DNA from: an uncultured Acidobacteriota bacterium
GTDB taxonomy: Bacteria; Acidobacteriota; Terriglobia; Bryobacterales; Bryobacteraceae
Assembly (NCBI GenBank): GCA_902826605.1
Contig: CADEFM010000013.1
Location: 78,868 to 142,867 of the forward strand
Length of the DNA: 64,000 bases
Direction: 5' to 3'
The stretch's first letter is position 1. Each line of letters opens with the position of its first letter. The notes below the pieces were generated by a model. The model was not told the DNA's origin. It ran no database searches and saw nothing but the letters and a program-made list of their open reading frames with translations. Below, one piece after another: positions 27,198 to 36,102 of this stretch. The position numbers and the translations under genes were made by a program.

Positions 27198-27752
27198 TTA
27201 AACGCCCCACGTCGGCCCGCTGGCGTTTTCAAGCTCGATCTTACGCCGCTCGTCTTCGTCGATTAGCGTGACGTACTTGCGATCCGGGGCGCGGACGATG
27301 CGCTGGAGTTCGCCATAGTCTAGCCAGTTCAGGCAACATTCCGAACACGAATCGATGATCACGTTGCCGGGACCGGCATACGCATGGGTGTTCATCTTCC
27401 TGCCGCATTCCGGGCACTGACTGATGCGGTCCAAATTGTTCCAGTCGGGTTGCTCCCCCACGTATTCCGAGCTTGCGTGGCGAGAACGCAGATCTTCGAG
27501 CACCACCACGAACGCGCCCATGTTGACCAGCACCCCGCGGCAGCGCTCACAATGGAGGACTCGTTCGCCACCCACCGACGCGTGCGTCAGCGCGATGGAG
27601 CAGCGCGGACAATTGCATTCAGAGCGTTGGCCGAGCACACGGACGCCGTCGGCGTTGGCATCCGGGAAGTGCATGGAATGGCAATAGGTGCAGGCCAGGA
27701 AATCCTTACCCGTCTCTAGCTTCATCGATGCACCACAATTTGGACACGTCAT
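27198..27752 (-). CDS. Triple zinc-ribbon protein
   Basis: About 184 residues starting at the ATG that reads MTCPNCGASM; an upstream in-frame GTG at 27767 is possible and neither has a clear ribosome site. Six CxxC pairs form three zinc ribbons: CPNC/CTYC, CPRC/CERC and CPEC/CSEC. The last has NVIIDSCSECCLNWLDYGEL, a pattern seen in TFIIB-type zinc-ribbon proteins of bacteria. No enzyme domain is seen. Probably binds metal, nucleic acid or a partner protein; role unknown. Confidence 0.78.
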   Translation of the reverse strand: MTCPNCGASMKLETGKDFLACTYCHSMHFPDANADGVRVLGQRSECNCPRCSIALTHASVGGERVLHCERCRGVLVNMGAFVVVLEDLRSRHASSEYVGEQPDWNNLDRISQCPECGRKMNTHAYAGPGNVIIDSCSECCLNWLDYGELQRIVRAPDRKYVTLIDEDERRKIELENASGPTWGV

Positions 27753-27869
27753 TGTTGAACCGCGCACAACGCTTCGCTGTGCGCTCCTTCGCTCTGAGCT
27801 CGCACCATGCTTCGCTGTGCGTTCTTACCCTCGCCTCCATCGGCGGGAAATCCAATATCCTTGAGAGGA

Positions 27870-28862
27870 ATGCCCACTTTCAAAGCGCTCCTCGTCACCC
27901 AAGAAGACGGAAAAGCGAAAGCGAAGTTCCAACAAATCGACCTTACCGCGCTGCCGCCCGGCGAGGTGCTCATTCGCGTTCACTATTCGAGCCTGAACTA
28001 TAAGGACGGTCTCGCGGTGACGGGGCGTCCGGGGGTGATCCGCAAGTTTCCGATGGTTCCAGGCATTGACCTTGCTGGCGTGGTGGAGGAGTCTTCGTCC
28101 TCCGGATGGAAGCCCGGCGACAAGGTGGTGGTCACGGGCGGAGGACTTTCCGAAACCCTCTGGGGCGGCTACGCGGAACTAGCTCGGTTGAACTCGAATC
28201 TTCTGACGCCGCTGCCGAAAAATTTCAAGCTGAGTCAGGCCATGGCAATCGGCACGGCGGGGTTCACCGCGATGCAGTGCATTATTGCGCTGGAGCGGCA
28301 CGGTGTAACAGCCGCATCTGGAGATGTGGTTGTCACGGGCGCGGCGGGCGGAGTCGGCAGCATCGCGGTCGCGATTCTGGCGAAGCTCGGCTATCGCGTG
28401 GTGGCGTCGACCGGCCGGGCCGAGCTTGGCGACTATCTGCGTTCATTGGGCGCGGCGGAGATTCTGGAGCGCTCCGTGCTATCGGCCTCCTCTCATAAAC
28501 CCATGGATACGGAGCGATGGGCGGGAGCGGTGGACACAGTCGGAGCGGAGACGCTGGCCAGCGTGATTCGCGCCCTGAAGATCCGGGGCAGCGTGGCGGC
28601 ATGCGGAGTGGCGGGTGGCATGGCGCTGAATACCACTGTGTTTCCTTTTATTTTGAGAGGCGTCAATCTGCTCGGTATCAATTCCGCGGTGGTGACGCCG
28701 CAAGAACGCCGTGAAGTGTGGGAACGGTTGTCGCACGATTTACCTCTGAGCCTGCTCGATCGGATGACAACGGAAGAACCGCTGGACCGGATCGTCGAAT
28801 TGGGCGAGCAGATCCTGCGGGGCGCTATCCGGGGACGCACCGTAATTCGTATCGCGACATAA
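27870..28862 (+). CDS. AcuI/YhdH-family quinone or acrylyl-CoA reductase
   Basis: 330 residues from ATG 27870, where alignment to the family N-terminus (FKALLV) begins, although GAGAGG is only a base away from the ATG. It is a medium-chain dehydrogenase without zinc ligands: YSSLNYKDGLAVTGR and VPGIDLAGVVEES in the catalytic domain, and the NADP fold VVVTGAAGGVGSIAVAIL. The family reduces acrylyl-CoA to propionyl-CoA or acts on other conjugated substrates. The exact substrate is uncertain. Confidence 0.87.
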   Translation: MPTFKALLVTQEDGKAKAKFQQIDLTALPPGEVLIRVHYSSLNYKDGLAVTGRPGVIRKFPMVPGIDLAGVVEESSSSGWKPGDKVVVTGGGLSETLWGGYAELARLNSNLLTPLPKNFKLSQAMAIGTAGFTAMQCIIALERHGVTAASGDVVVTGAAGGVGSIAVAILAKLGYRVVASTGRAELGDYLRSLGAAEILERSVLSASSHKPMDTERWAGAVDTVGAETLASVIRALKIRGSVAACGVAGGMALNTTVFPFILRGVNLLGINSAVVTPQERREVWERLSHDLPLSLLDRMTTEEPLDRIVELGEQILRGAIRGRTVIRIAT

Positions 28863-29207
28863 TTTAGAGGCCTCCCCTGATCGATTTCCCGGAACGGTAC
28901 GGGTCCGTTTCTTTGCCCGCAACGGAGAGGGTTCACTGTAACGCACGTGACTCTCGACGGCCGCTCCAACCTGCAAGAGATTGTTGACGCTGAACACGGC
29001 GGTGACTCGAGTACTCGCCGTGTCTCGTAAGCCCGGCTTCCTGCCGCAGAACCCGGTGCTCTTGACTAGAACATAAGGGACGCTTGAGCCCACCCGCGCG
29101 GGGACAAAAGGCAAGAAACTGAAACAGTGGCAGAAACACGCGATGCGCGCGTGGTGACCGCATGGAACGCTATCATCACTATAAGATCCCATTGGGACTC
29201 CGATGTC
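28863..29207. other. 345-base non-coding stretch with two hairpins
   Basis: No convincing gene is seen. Just after the reductase stop, AACGG/CCGTT with 7 bases between (28893-28909) precedes TTCTTTG and may be its terminator. A second dyad, ACACGGCG (28994-29001) and CGCCGTGT (29016-29023), surrounds CTCGAG. The TATAAG at about 29179 is a weak -10 candidate for the J-domain gene. Confidence 0.5.
28891..28914 (+). terminator. Probable terminator of the AcuI-like gene
   Basis: GGAACGG and CCGTTTC form a 7-base stem with one mismatch (A opposite C after a G-T end), loop TACGGGT, then TTTCTTTG. It begins 29 bases after the stop. A modest stem, so moderate support. Confidence 0.4.
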
Positions 29208-29783
29208 ATGAGTGACGCCACTTTTGTCGACTACTACGAACTGTTGCAGATCAGTCCCAACGCGGAACTGGAAACGATCCATCGTGTGTATAAGATGCTG
29301 GCAACGCGCTACCATCCCGACCACCCGGGCACGGGCGACGTAGACCGGTTCGTGCTGTTGAATCAGGCCTATGAAGTCCTGTGCGATACCGAACGGCGTA
29401 AGGCATACGATGTGGAGTACACCATTCATCACGCGCAGCCGATCGAGTTGTTTGACACGAAAGACTTCGCGATGGGAGTGGACGGCGAAGCCAACCGGCG
29501 CATGGGAATTCTATGCCTGTTGTACAACCGGCGGCGCAGCAACACGGATCAGCCAGGACTTTCGATTCTGGAATTCGAAACCATGATGTCGTTTCCACGC
29601 GAACATCTAATGTTCACCATGTGGTATCTCAAGGATCGCGATTTCATCCGCCAGGACGAAAGAAGCGACTATGTGATCACCGGCGGCGGCGTGGATTATG
29701 TGGAAGAGCATCTGCCCGATCACAAGGTGCTGTATAAGCTGCTGAAGGCTCCGGAATCCACAAGAACGGCGGCAGAGGAGTAG
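29208..29783 (+). CDS. J-domain protein with winged-helix-like C-terminus
   Basis: 191 residues from ATG 29208, where the J-domain begins (DYYELLQISPNAELETIHRVYK). HPD lies in TRYHPDHPGTGD, so it should stimulate a DnaK ATPase. It lacks the Gly/Phe and zinc regions of DnaJ. The C-terminal half (about 95-175) reads as a winged helix: LSILEFETMMSFPREHLMF and YLKDRDFIRQDERSDYVIT. The mix of a co-chaperone and a DNA-binding-like fold is uncommon. The prepilin peptidase gene begins 35 bases downstream and may be co-transcribed. Confidence 0.82.
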   Translation: MSDATFVDYYELLQISPNAELETIHRVYKMLATRYHPDHPGTGDVDRFVLLNQAYEVLCDTERRKAYDVEYTIHHAQPIELFDTKDFAMGVDGEANRRMGILCLLYNRRRSNTDQPGLSILEFETMMSFPREHLMFTMWYLKDRDFIRQDERSDYVITGGGVDYVEEHLPDHKVLYKLLKAPESTRTAAEE

Positions 29784-29818
29784 AGGATCCAGTAACGTTT
29801 CCGCCGATCAGGTTTCTA

Positions 29819-30367
29819 ATGACCTTTCCTCCGCCTGCTATCCGAATTCTCCTTGTACTGTTGGTGGTCATCGGAGCCGCCGTGGACCTGCGACAGCGGC
29901 GCATCCCCAATTGGCTGACTCTCCCAGGAATTGTCATCGCCATCGCGCTCAATACGTTTTTGTACGAAAGCGACGGGTTGCTGCTATCTGCAAAAGGTCT
30001 CGCGCTGGCGTTTGGGGTGTACTTTGCACTATATCTTTTGCGGGGTATGGGTGCGGGAGATGTGAAGTTGATGGCGGCGGTGGGCGCCGCAGTGGGCGCG
30101 ATGAACTGGTTCGGAATCTTGCTGCTCACCTCAATTGCAGGCGCGCTGGCGGGACTGGCGCTGGTAGCAGTCAAGGGGCGCATGCGGTCTACGTTTCGTA
30201 ATCTGTTCTTGATTCTGATGAGTCTGCGGCGCGGGCGGGCACCCTATCAGGAGCATCCTGAAATCGACGTGCGCAGCGAAGAGGCTGTGCGGCTGCCGCA
30301 CGCCGCAATGATCGCCGCAGGAACACTGAGTTTCTTGGCGGCGGGCGCGATTTGGGCACCGCAATAA
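29819..30367 (+). CDS. cpaA: Prepilin peptidase TadV/CpaA (A24 family)
   Basis: 182 residues with six hydrophobic helices. The two catalytic Asp residues lie in AAVDLRQRRIPNWLT and MGAGDVKLMAAVGA, the A24 aspartyl prepilin peptidase signature. It lacks the methyltransferase half of PilD, as TadV/CpaA enzymes do. It is the only such enzyme in the window, so it is the likely processor of the three Flp pilins 28 kb upstream. The C-terminal 60 residues are an extra soluble loop and helix. Confidence 0.92.
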   Translation: MTFPPPAIRILLVLLVVIGAAVDLRQRRIPNWLTLPGIVIAIALNTFLYESDGLLLSAKGLALAFGVYFALYLLRGMGAGDVKLMAAVGAAVGAMNWFGILLLTSIAGALAGLALVAVKGRMRSTFRNLFLILMSLRRGRAPYQEHPEIDVRSEEAVRLPHAAMIAAGTLSFLAAGAIWAPQ

Positions 30368-30396
30368 ATAAAGGATCGACGCAGACCAGGGCGCGG

Positions 30397-31686
30397 TCAA
30401 CCGGCGCCGAGTGCCTCGGCGGCTCGCGCGGCCGCTTGAAGAACGCGGGCGTCTTGGCCGGGCGCGCCGGTGAGTTGCAATCCCAATGGGAGACCCCCTT
30501 GAACCGGCATGGGAATTGAAATCGCAGGCGTTCCCAGCGCGGTCCATGGTGCATTCATGCGTGAGTCTCCGGTGAATGCAAGGCCTTGAGGAGCGGGTCC
30601 GGTGGCGGCGGGTACGAGGAGGATGGGTGTGTCTTGGAATTGCCTCGCGATGACTGACCGGCTCTCCTCCACCACCGCCAACGCCTGGCGATGACGCGCT
30701 TCCGGGATTTGCAGACCCTCGCGCACCAGTTCAGCGATGGCTTCCAGGCGGTCGCCGTACTGCTTGTAGCGCTCTGCGTGAAAACGGGCGCCTTCGTAGT
30801 ACATGATCACGCGGGTTTCCTGCACCAACTTGCCGAGTATCGGTTGCAACGGCACTGGTCGAATGTCGAATCCACGGCGGCGCATTTGAGCGATGGCTTC
30901 CGCAAAGGCGGCGGTCATGGCGGGTTCCGCTTCGAGAGGCGGCTCCGGCGCTCCGAACGGGAGAGCTTCCGCGCGGCCCACGGGCTTGCCCAACGCTTCC
31001 CACAACCGCAACATCCCCAACGGCGTGCTGGTGAATAATCCGAGCGTGTCCAGGCTTCTTGAAAAAGGAAGCACGCCCTCCATCGGCAGGGTCCCGTAAG
31101 TCGGCTTGAAGCCGGTGACGCCGCAATAGGACGCCGGCCGCAAGATCGATCCCGCCGTTTGTGTGCCCAGCGCGAACGGCGTCATACCGGCCGCCACCGC
31201 CGCCGCGGAACCGCTCGAGCTTCCGCCCGGCGTGTGTTCCAAATCACGCGGATTGCGGGTAGGGGCGGGTGTGCGATGCGCGAACTGAGCGGTGTGCGTC
31301 TTGCCCAGAAGAATCGCACCGAGGCCGCGCAGCTGCTGGATGAAGGCGGCGTCGGATGTACCATGACGTCCCTTGTAGATAGGAGAGCCGTATTCGGTCA
31401 ACAAATCGCGCGTTTCCATCACATCCTTGGCGGCGAAGGGAATGCCTGCCAGTGGGCCGTCGGCGATTTGCGGTTGCGGCGCAACTTGCACCCACGCCCG
31501 AATGGAACCGTCCATCCGTTGGATGCGATCGAGACACGCCGCCAACGCCTGCTTTCTTTCGGCGGGCGTCGCGCTCAACCATGCTTCTAGTCGTTCGGGC
31601 ACTTTGTTTTGGGCGGCGGTGCGGCCGCGGGTAAAACTCATGGCAAGTGCCGCAAGCACTTCACGCCGCCGCACTGGGCTTGTCAT
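30397..31686 (-). CDS. Amidase-signature hydrolase with Tat-like signal
   Basis: 429 residues. The amidase signature is complete: Lys in PFAAKDVMETRD, then GGSSSGSAAAVAAGM and GTQTAGSILRPASYCGVTG, supplying the Ser-cisSer-Lys triad. It begins TSPVRRREVLAALAMSF and then TAAQ, which looks like a Tat or Sec signal, so it may be periplasmic, unlike GatA. The acyl substrate is unknown. Convergent with the prepilin peptidase and divergent from the histidine kinase, with only 70 bases for both promoters. Confidence 0.86.
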   Translation of the reverse strand: MTSPVRRREVLAALAMSFTRGRTAAQNKVPERLEAWLSATPAERKQALAACLDRIQRMDGSIRAWVQVAPQPQIADGPLAGIPFAAKDVMETRDLLTEYGSPIYKGRHGTSDAAFIQQLRGLGAILLGKTHTAQFAHRTPAPTRNPRDLEHTPGGSSSGSAAAVAAGMTPFALGTQTAGSILRPASYCGVTGFKPTYGTLPMEGVLPFSRSLDTLGLFTSTPLGMLRLWEALGKPVGRAEALPFGAPEPPLEAEPAMTAAFAEAIAQMRRRGFDIRPVPLQPILGKLVQETRVIMYYEGARFHAERYKQYGDRLEAIAELVREGLQIPEARHRQALAVVEESRSVIARQFQDTPILLVPAATGPAPQGLAFTGDSRMNAPWTALGTPAISIPMPVQGGLPLGLQLTGAPGQDARVLQAAARAAEALGAG

Positions 31687-31756
31687 GGAGTCTAATTATA
31701 GCTCGACCGCCCATCCGGTACTAAAGACTTCACCCTAGGTGGCCGATGAAAAGTAA

Positions 31757-33457
31757 GTGCCTCCTGTCCAGCTTGCTCCGGAACTTGCCGATGCAGCCGA
31801 CGTTCTTAGCGACCAGCTGCGCGTGCACTTGCAAAAGCTGGCGGTGCTGCTGGAACCACAGGCCGACAGTATCGAGCGGCGCTTCCTTGGGCGGCTGCGT
31901 GCGCTGAATCTGGAACCGAAGCAGCGGACCGCGCTGGCAGCGATCACACCGGGGGCAGCAGCGCGTATTCTGGCGCGTGGCGATGCGCCGATGCAGTTTA
32001 TCGAGCAAGTGGAATACAACGGCCGGCGTCTGGCCAAACTGAATCTGCCGCCCAGCGCGATTCTCGAAGCTCTGCAGGAATATGATCGCCTGCTTGGTCC
32101 CCTGCTGCAGGGGCTAAGCGCCGAGGAACAGGCCAATTTCCAATGGGTGCGGGAGCAATTGCATTTCTGCGTCACGCTGACGCTCAACAATGCGTACTAT
32201 CAAGTCCGCGAGGTGGAAACGAAGGCCTTCTACGAACTATTCCGGATTGAGTTGGAGTCGCGCAATCTTGAGGAATTGCTGAGGCGTTTTCTGGAATCGC
32301 TGGTCAATGTATGCCGCGCGGATGCGGGACGCCTGTATATGTTGAGCGAGGATGGCTCCGCGTGGCTGCTGAAGGCGAACGCGACGCAGCCCACGGGCGA
32401 AGTGCTTGTGACTCCGCGAAAAGTATCCGCGCTTCGGCGCGGATCGGCAGCGCGCCCCAAGCCGCTTTTCGCTCACGCCCACGCGGAGCCGAAGGACGAA
32501 GTGAGCGTACCGAATCGCCCCGGGCTGGCGGCGCGACTCGCGAAGCCGCGCTACATGAATGGCCGGGTCACCACCCCGGACGCGCTTCTCGATGAACAAT
32601 GGCAGAAGCAATTCGTGTCTTGCTGGTCCATACCATTGGCGGCCGACGGCCGTACGGCCGGAGTGATGCAGTTCGGGTTCGAGAAACCATACGAATGGCT
32701 GCCGCGCGAGCAGGAACTGTTGGCGGCCGCCGCCGAACGCTGCCTGATGGCGGCCGAAAAAGCGCGCTTGATGGAAGATCTGGCGCAGCGTGAAGAGCAG
32801 GTCCGGCGCCTGGCCGAGCACATGCTGCACGTGGAGGAAATGGAGCGCCGCCGCATCAGCCGGGAACTGCATGACGAAGCGGGCCAGAGTTTGCTGTGCA
32901 TTCGTCTGCAGATCGAGATGATCGAGCGCGGACTGCCGGAGAGTGAGCGCGAGTGGCGCGGCAAGTTGGGCGAGGCACGCGATTTGACGGAACGGACCAT
33001 TCTGGAAATGCGGCGCTTGATCGCTGCATTGAGTCCAGCGGTGTTGGAGCAGTTGGGCCTGGGCGCGGCCCTACGACAACTGGTAAATCGCTTCCAGCGC
33101 CTTACTACCACTTGCGAAGTGAAGCTCCATATTTCGAAGATGGGGCGGCTCCCTCAGCAGACCGAAGTGATCGCGTACCGTCTTGTGCAGGAATGTTTCA
33201 ACAACATCGGCAAGCACGCGGGTGCGACCAAGGTGAACGTATCCCTCAGCTCCACAGAGGGACAACTCAAGCTTTTTGTGGAAGATAACGGAATCGGATT
33301 CGACGTGGACGCCGCGTTCCAGAAGCGCGAATCCTTCGGGATGTCGGGTATGCGGGAACGGGTGGCCCTGCTGGGCGGCCAGTTCCAGGTGGAAAGCCGT
33401 ATGGAAGGCAGTAAGAAGGGTACAAAGATTTCCATCGAACTGCCGATAGCTAAGTAG
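31757..33457 (+). CDS. Sensor histidine kinase, NarL-type (HisKA_3)
   Basis: 566 residues with no membrane helix, so a cytoplasmic sensor. GTG start at 31757. Layout: a helical N-terminal region (about 1-140) I cannot name; a GAF-like domain (about 170-335, with FVSCWSIPLAADGRTAGVMQFGF); DHp with RRRISRELHDEAGQSLLCI (phospho-accepting His near 372); and HATPase with VQECFNNIGKHAG and VEDNGIGFD. It is followed 69 bases later by its NarL/FixJ partner regulator. The signal is unknown; GAF suggests a small ligand or redox cofactor. Confidence 0.92.
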   Translation: MPPVQLAPELADAADVLSDQLRVHLQKLAVLLEPQADSIERRFLGRLRALNLEPKQRTALAAITPGAAARILARGDAPMQFIEQVEYNGRRLAKLNLPPSAILEALQEYDRLLGPLLQGLSAEEQANFQWVREQLHFCVTLTLNNAYYQVREVETKAFYELFRIELESRNLEELLRRFLESLVNVCRADAGRLYMLSEDGSAWLLKANATQPTGEVLVTPRKVSALRRGSAARPKPLFAHAHAEPKDEVSVPNRPGLAARLAKPRYMNGRVTTPDALLDEQWQKQFVSCWSIPLAADGRTAGVMQFGFEKPYEWLPREQELLAAAAERCLMAAEKARLMEDLAQREEQVRRLAEHMLHVEEMERRRISRELHDEAGQSLLCIRLQIEMIERGLPESEREWRGKLGEARDLTERTILEMRRLIAALSPAVLEQLGLGAALRQLVNRFQRLTTTCEVKLHISKMGRLPQQTEVIAYRLVQECFNNIGKHAGATKVNVSLSSTEGQLKLFVEDNGIGFDVDAAFQKRESFGMSGMRERVALLGGQFQVESRMEGSKKGTKISIELPIAK

Positions 33458-33526
33458 TACGGCGTACTGGAAGAACCTAAGCTGAACGCGTAAGAGACGA
33501 AAACGGAGAAAGTAAGGCAAAAACAT

Positions 33527-34192
33527 ATGGCCAAGATTCGAATCATGTTGGCGGACGACCACACACTATTCCGTCAGGGAATCCGCACCTTAATTTCCGC
33601 TGAGCCCGACATGGAAGTGGTCGGGGAGGCCGCTAATGGTGGCGACGCGGTCGACAAAGCCAACGAAGTCCGTCCGGACGTCGTTCTGATGGACATCGGT
33701 ATGGCGGGTTTGAGCGCATTTGAATCCACGCGCCAGATCAAGAAGAACCGTCCGGAGACCAAAGTTCTGTTCCTCACCATGTACGACGATGAGGATTACC
33801 TTGTTGAAGGAATGGAAGTGGGTGCGAGCGGCTACGTCCTGAAAGACAGCCCCAGCAACCAACTGGTGGCCGCCGTTCGCGACATCTGCCGTGGCGGCAG
33901 TTATCTAAGCCCGCGGATGCTGTCACAGCTTGTGGACGATTTCCGCAGCCGTATCAAATCGGCCAACCGCTTGCCGCGCTTCGCGACGTTGACGGCGCGT
34001 GAGCGCGAAGTGCTGAAAATTCTTGCGGAGGGCAGCTCGGTGAAGGAGATCGCCGGCGACCTCAACCTGAGCGTGAAGACCGTGGAAGCGCACAAATTCA
34101 ACCTGATGCGCAAACTGGATATTCACAACAAGGCGCAGCTGGTGCAGTACGCGATTCAGAAGAAGATCATCAAGATTCCGAACCTGGCGTAG
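33527..34192 (+). CDS. NarL/FixJ-family response regulator
   Basis: 221 residues: receiver domain with LADDHTLFRQG, phospho-acceptor Asp56 (VLMDIGMAGL), switch residues FLTMYDD and GYVLKDSPS, and a LuxR-type helix-turn-helix LTAREREVLKILAEGSSVKE with LNLSVKTVEAHKFNLMRKL. It regulates transcription when phosphorylated by the kinase just upstream. Its targets are unknown. A strong terminator follows. Confidence 0.96.
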   Translation: MAKIRIMLADDHTLFRQGIRTLISAEPDMEVVGEAANGGDAVDKANEVRPDVVLMDIGMAGLSAFESTRQIKKNRPETKVLFLTMYDDEDYLVEGMEVGASGYVLKDSPSNQLVAAVRDICRGGSYLSPRMLSQLVDDFRSRIKSANRLPRFATLTAREREVLKILAEGSSVKEIAGDLNLSVKTVEAHKFNLMRKLDIHNKAQLVQYAIQKKIIKIPNLA

Positions 34193-34230
34193 AGTGACTC
34201 CAGGGCGCTGCTAAGCGCGGATACCAATCG

Positions 34231-34264
34231 GGGCGCGTCGTGCGTAAGTGCGGCGCGCCCTTTT
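34231..34264 (+). terminator. Rho-independent terminator of the two-component pair
   Basis: GGGCGCGTCG (34231-34240) pairs with CGGCGCGCCC (34251-34260), ten base pairs including one G-U, loop of 10, then TTTTCCGTTT. It is the clearest terminator in the window and lies 39 bases after the response-regulator stop. Confidence 0.85.
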
Positions 34265-34314
34265 CCGTTTGCTTCCACTCGAGAATTCCGGTGGCTAGGG
34301 TTACAATCGACTTG

Positions 34315-36045
34315 ATGAGCAACCGGACCCTCTACGCGATGCTGGAAGACACGGCTGCCGCTTTCCAAGACAAGCCAGCGTTATGCCAGCCAGTCGGTGG
34401 CGGCAAGTACCAAAACTGGACTTGGCGCGAATATCGAGACGCGGTCAAGCATGTTTCCGTGGGCCTGAGCACTCTTGGAGTGACGAAGGGCTCAGTCGTC
34501 GCGCTGCAATCGGAAACGCGTGCGGAGTTTTACCTGGCAGATCTGGGCGTGATGGCCTGCGGCGCGATCGCGGCGGCGATGTATACCAGTCTGCCTTTCG
34601 CCGATCAGGCTCAGGCGATGAAAACAAGCGGAGCGCGGGTAGCGCTGGTGGAGCATGCGAAAGCGCTGCGCGGACTGCGAGACGCTTTGGGTGACACGGC
34701 CAGCGATTTCCAGTGGATCGTGCTCGCCGGCGAAGCCGAGGGCGCGCAAACGCTGGCACAACTGATGGAAGCGGGCCGCCGGCGGCTCGCCGAAGACCCG
34801 GCCGTGTTTGACCGCTTGAGCGCCGCCTACGATGCTTCCGCCACGGCGATCCTGTACATGACATCCGGGGCGACGGGTGAACCCAAAATGGGGCTGGTGA
34901 GCCACCGCGCGCTGGTGCTGAATCTGGAGATGACGCCGGAAATAGTGCCCCTCTCTCCGGCCGATTCGACGCTGGTATTTCTTCCTTCCGCACACATGGC
35001 GCAGCGGATGGTGGGCGAACTGTTACCCGTGTATTCGGGATGCTGCGTGTGGTTTTCCGAAGGCCTTTCGAAGCTGCCTCATGAATTAAAGAGCGTGCGG
35101 CCGACACTATTTCTTTCGCCGCCGCGGTTGTGGGAACGCATGTACTCGAGCATTATCGCTGAAATACGGAAGCGTCCCGCGCCGATCCGCAAGCTCTTTC
35201 ACTTCGGTTTGGGACTAGGATCGAAAGCAGCCGGACTCCGGCGCGCCGGCAAGGCTGTGCCGGCATGGATGGAAGCGGTTTTGAAATTTGTGGATGGCTT
35301 AATGTTTTCGAAAATCCGCGAGCGCTTGGGAGGGCGGTTGCGCGTGCCTATTTCCGGCTCTGCGCCGCTAAGCAAGGATCTCGCGGAATTTTTCGAGGCC
35401 GTCGGGATGCCTCTCGTGGAAGGCTATGGCTTGACTGAAGGTGGCGTGGTTTCCGTGAATCCCATTGACGCGCCCAAGCCCGGCAGTATCGGAAAACTTC
35501 TTCCAGGCGTGCAGGCGCGCATCGCGGAAGATGGCGAACTGATGGTGGGCGGTCCGACATTGTTCGAGGGATATTTTAAGGACTCTGCGGCGACGGCTGC
35601 CGTTCTGCGCGACGGATGGCTGGCAACGGGCGACATCGCCGAGTGCGATGCCCAAGGCTTTTACTACATCACAGGCCGAAAGAAGGAGCTGATTGTTTCT
35701 TCCAACGGCAAGAAGATCTACCCGGCACGGATTGAAGGGTTGTTCAAGCGCGAGCCGCTGATCAGCCAGGTTCTGCTCATCGGCGATAAGCTGCCGTACG
35801 TGACTGCACTGATTACAGTGAACGGCGACCCGGCCGAAGCCGCTGGCGCTGTGGCGAAGGCGGTGAAGGAAGTGAACCGTCAGCTGCCCACGTTCGAGCA
35901 AGTCCGCAAATTCAAGATTTTGGATCGCGAATTTACCATTGAGGACGGAGAACTGACGCCGACCATGAAGCTGCGCAAGAGCCGCGCGATCGAGAATCAC
36001 CGCGCGCTGGTGAATGAGTTATATGCGGGACGGGAGTTCGAGTAG
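34315..36045 (+). CDS. Long-chain acyl-CoA synthetase (AMP-forming)
   Basis: About 576 residues from ATG 34315, where the family begins (MSNRTLYAMLEDTA). The phosphate loop is YMTSGATGEPKMGLVSH; canonical members have GVxLSH after the Lys, so Met and Gly are substitutions at the first two positions. FLPSAHMAQR, RVPISGSAPLSKDLAEFF, EGYGLTEGGVVSVNP, WLATGDIAE and GRKKELIVSSNGKK are all present. It activates fatty acids to acyl-CoA. It is probably FadD15-like. Confidence 0.91.
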   Translation: MSNRTLYAMLEDTAAAFQDKPALCQPVGGGKYQNWTWREYRDAVKHVSVGLSTLGVTKGSVVALQSETRAEFYLADLGVMACGAIAAAMYTSLPFADQAQAMKTSGARVALVEHAKALRGLRDALGDTASDFQWIVLAGEAEGAQTLAQLMEAGRRRLAEDPAVFDRLSAAYDASATAILYMTSGATGEPKMGLVSHRALVLNLEMTPEIVPLSPADSTLVFLPSAHMAQRMVGELLPVYSGCCVWFSEGLSKLPHELKSVRPTLFLSPPRLWERMYSSIIAEIRKRPAPIRKLFHFGLGLGSKAAGLRRAGKAVPAWMEAVLKFVDGLMFSKIRERLGGRLRVPISGSAPLSKDLAEFFEAVGMPLVEGYGLTEGGVVSVNPIDAPKPGSIGKLLPGVQARIAEDGELMVGGPTLFEGYFKDSAATAAVLRDGWLATGDIAECDAQGFYYITGRKKELIVSSNGKKIYPARIEGLFKREPLISQVLLIGDKLPYVTALITVNGDPAEAAGAVAKAVKEVNRQLPTFEQVRKFKILDREFTIEDGELTPTMKLRKSRAIENHRALVNELYAGREFE

Positions 36046-36102
36046 GGAGCATTTGCACCGATGGGGCGTGGCATTCGCCCGGCGGACGCATCCATCAATA
36101 CT

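Noticed and set aside
27771..27821. Repeated GCTTCGCTGTGCG (27771-27783 and 27809-27821)
   Set aside because: Two copies only, 13 bases, not inverted and not near a -10 box. Likely chance or a slipped duplication.
33456..33468. AGTAC-GGC-GTACT palindrome after the histidine kinase
   Set aside because: Only five base pairs and no T-run. Too weak to call a terminator between the kinase and regulator.
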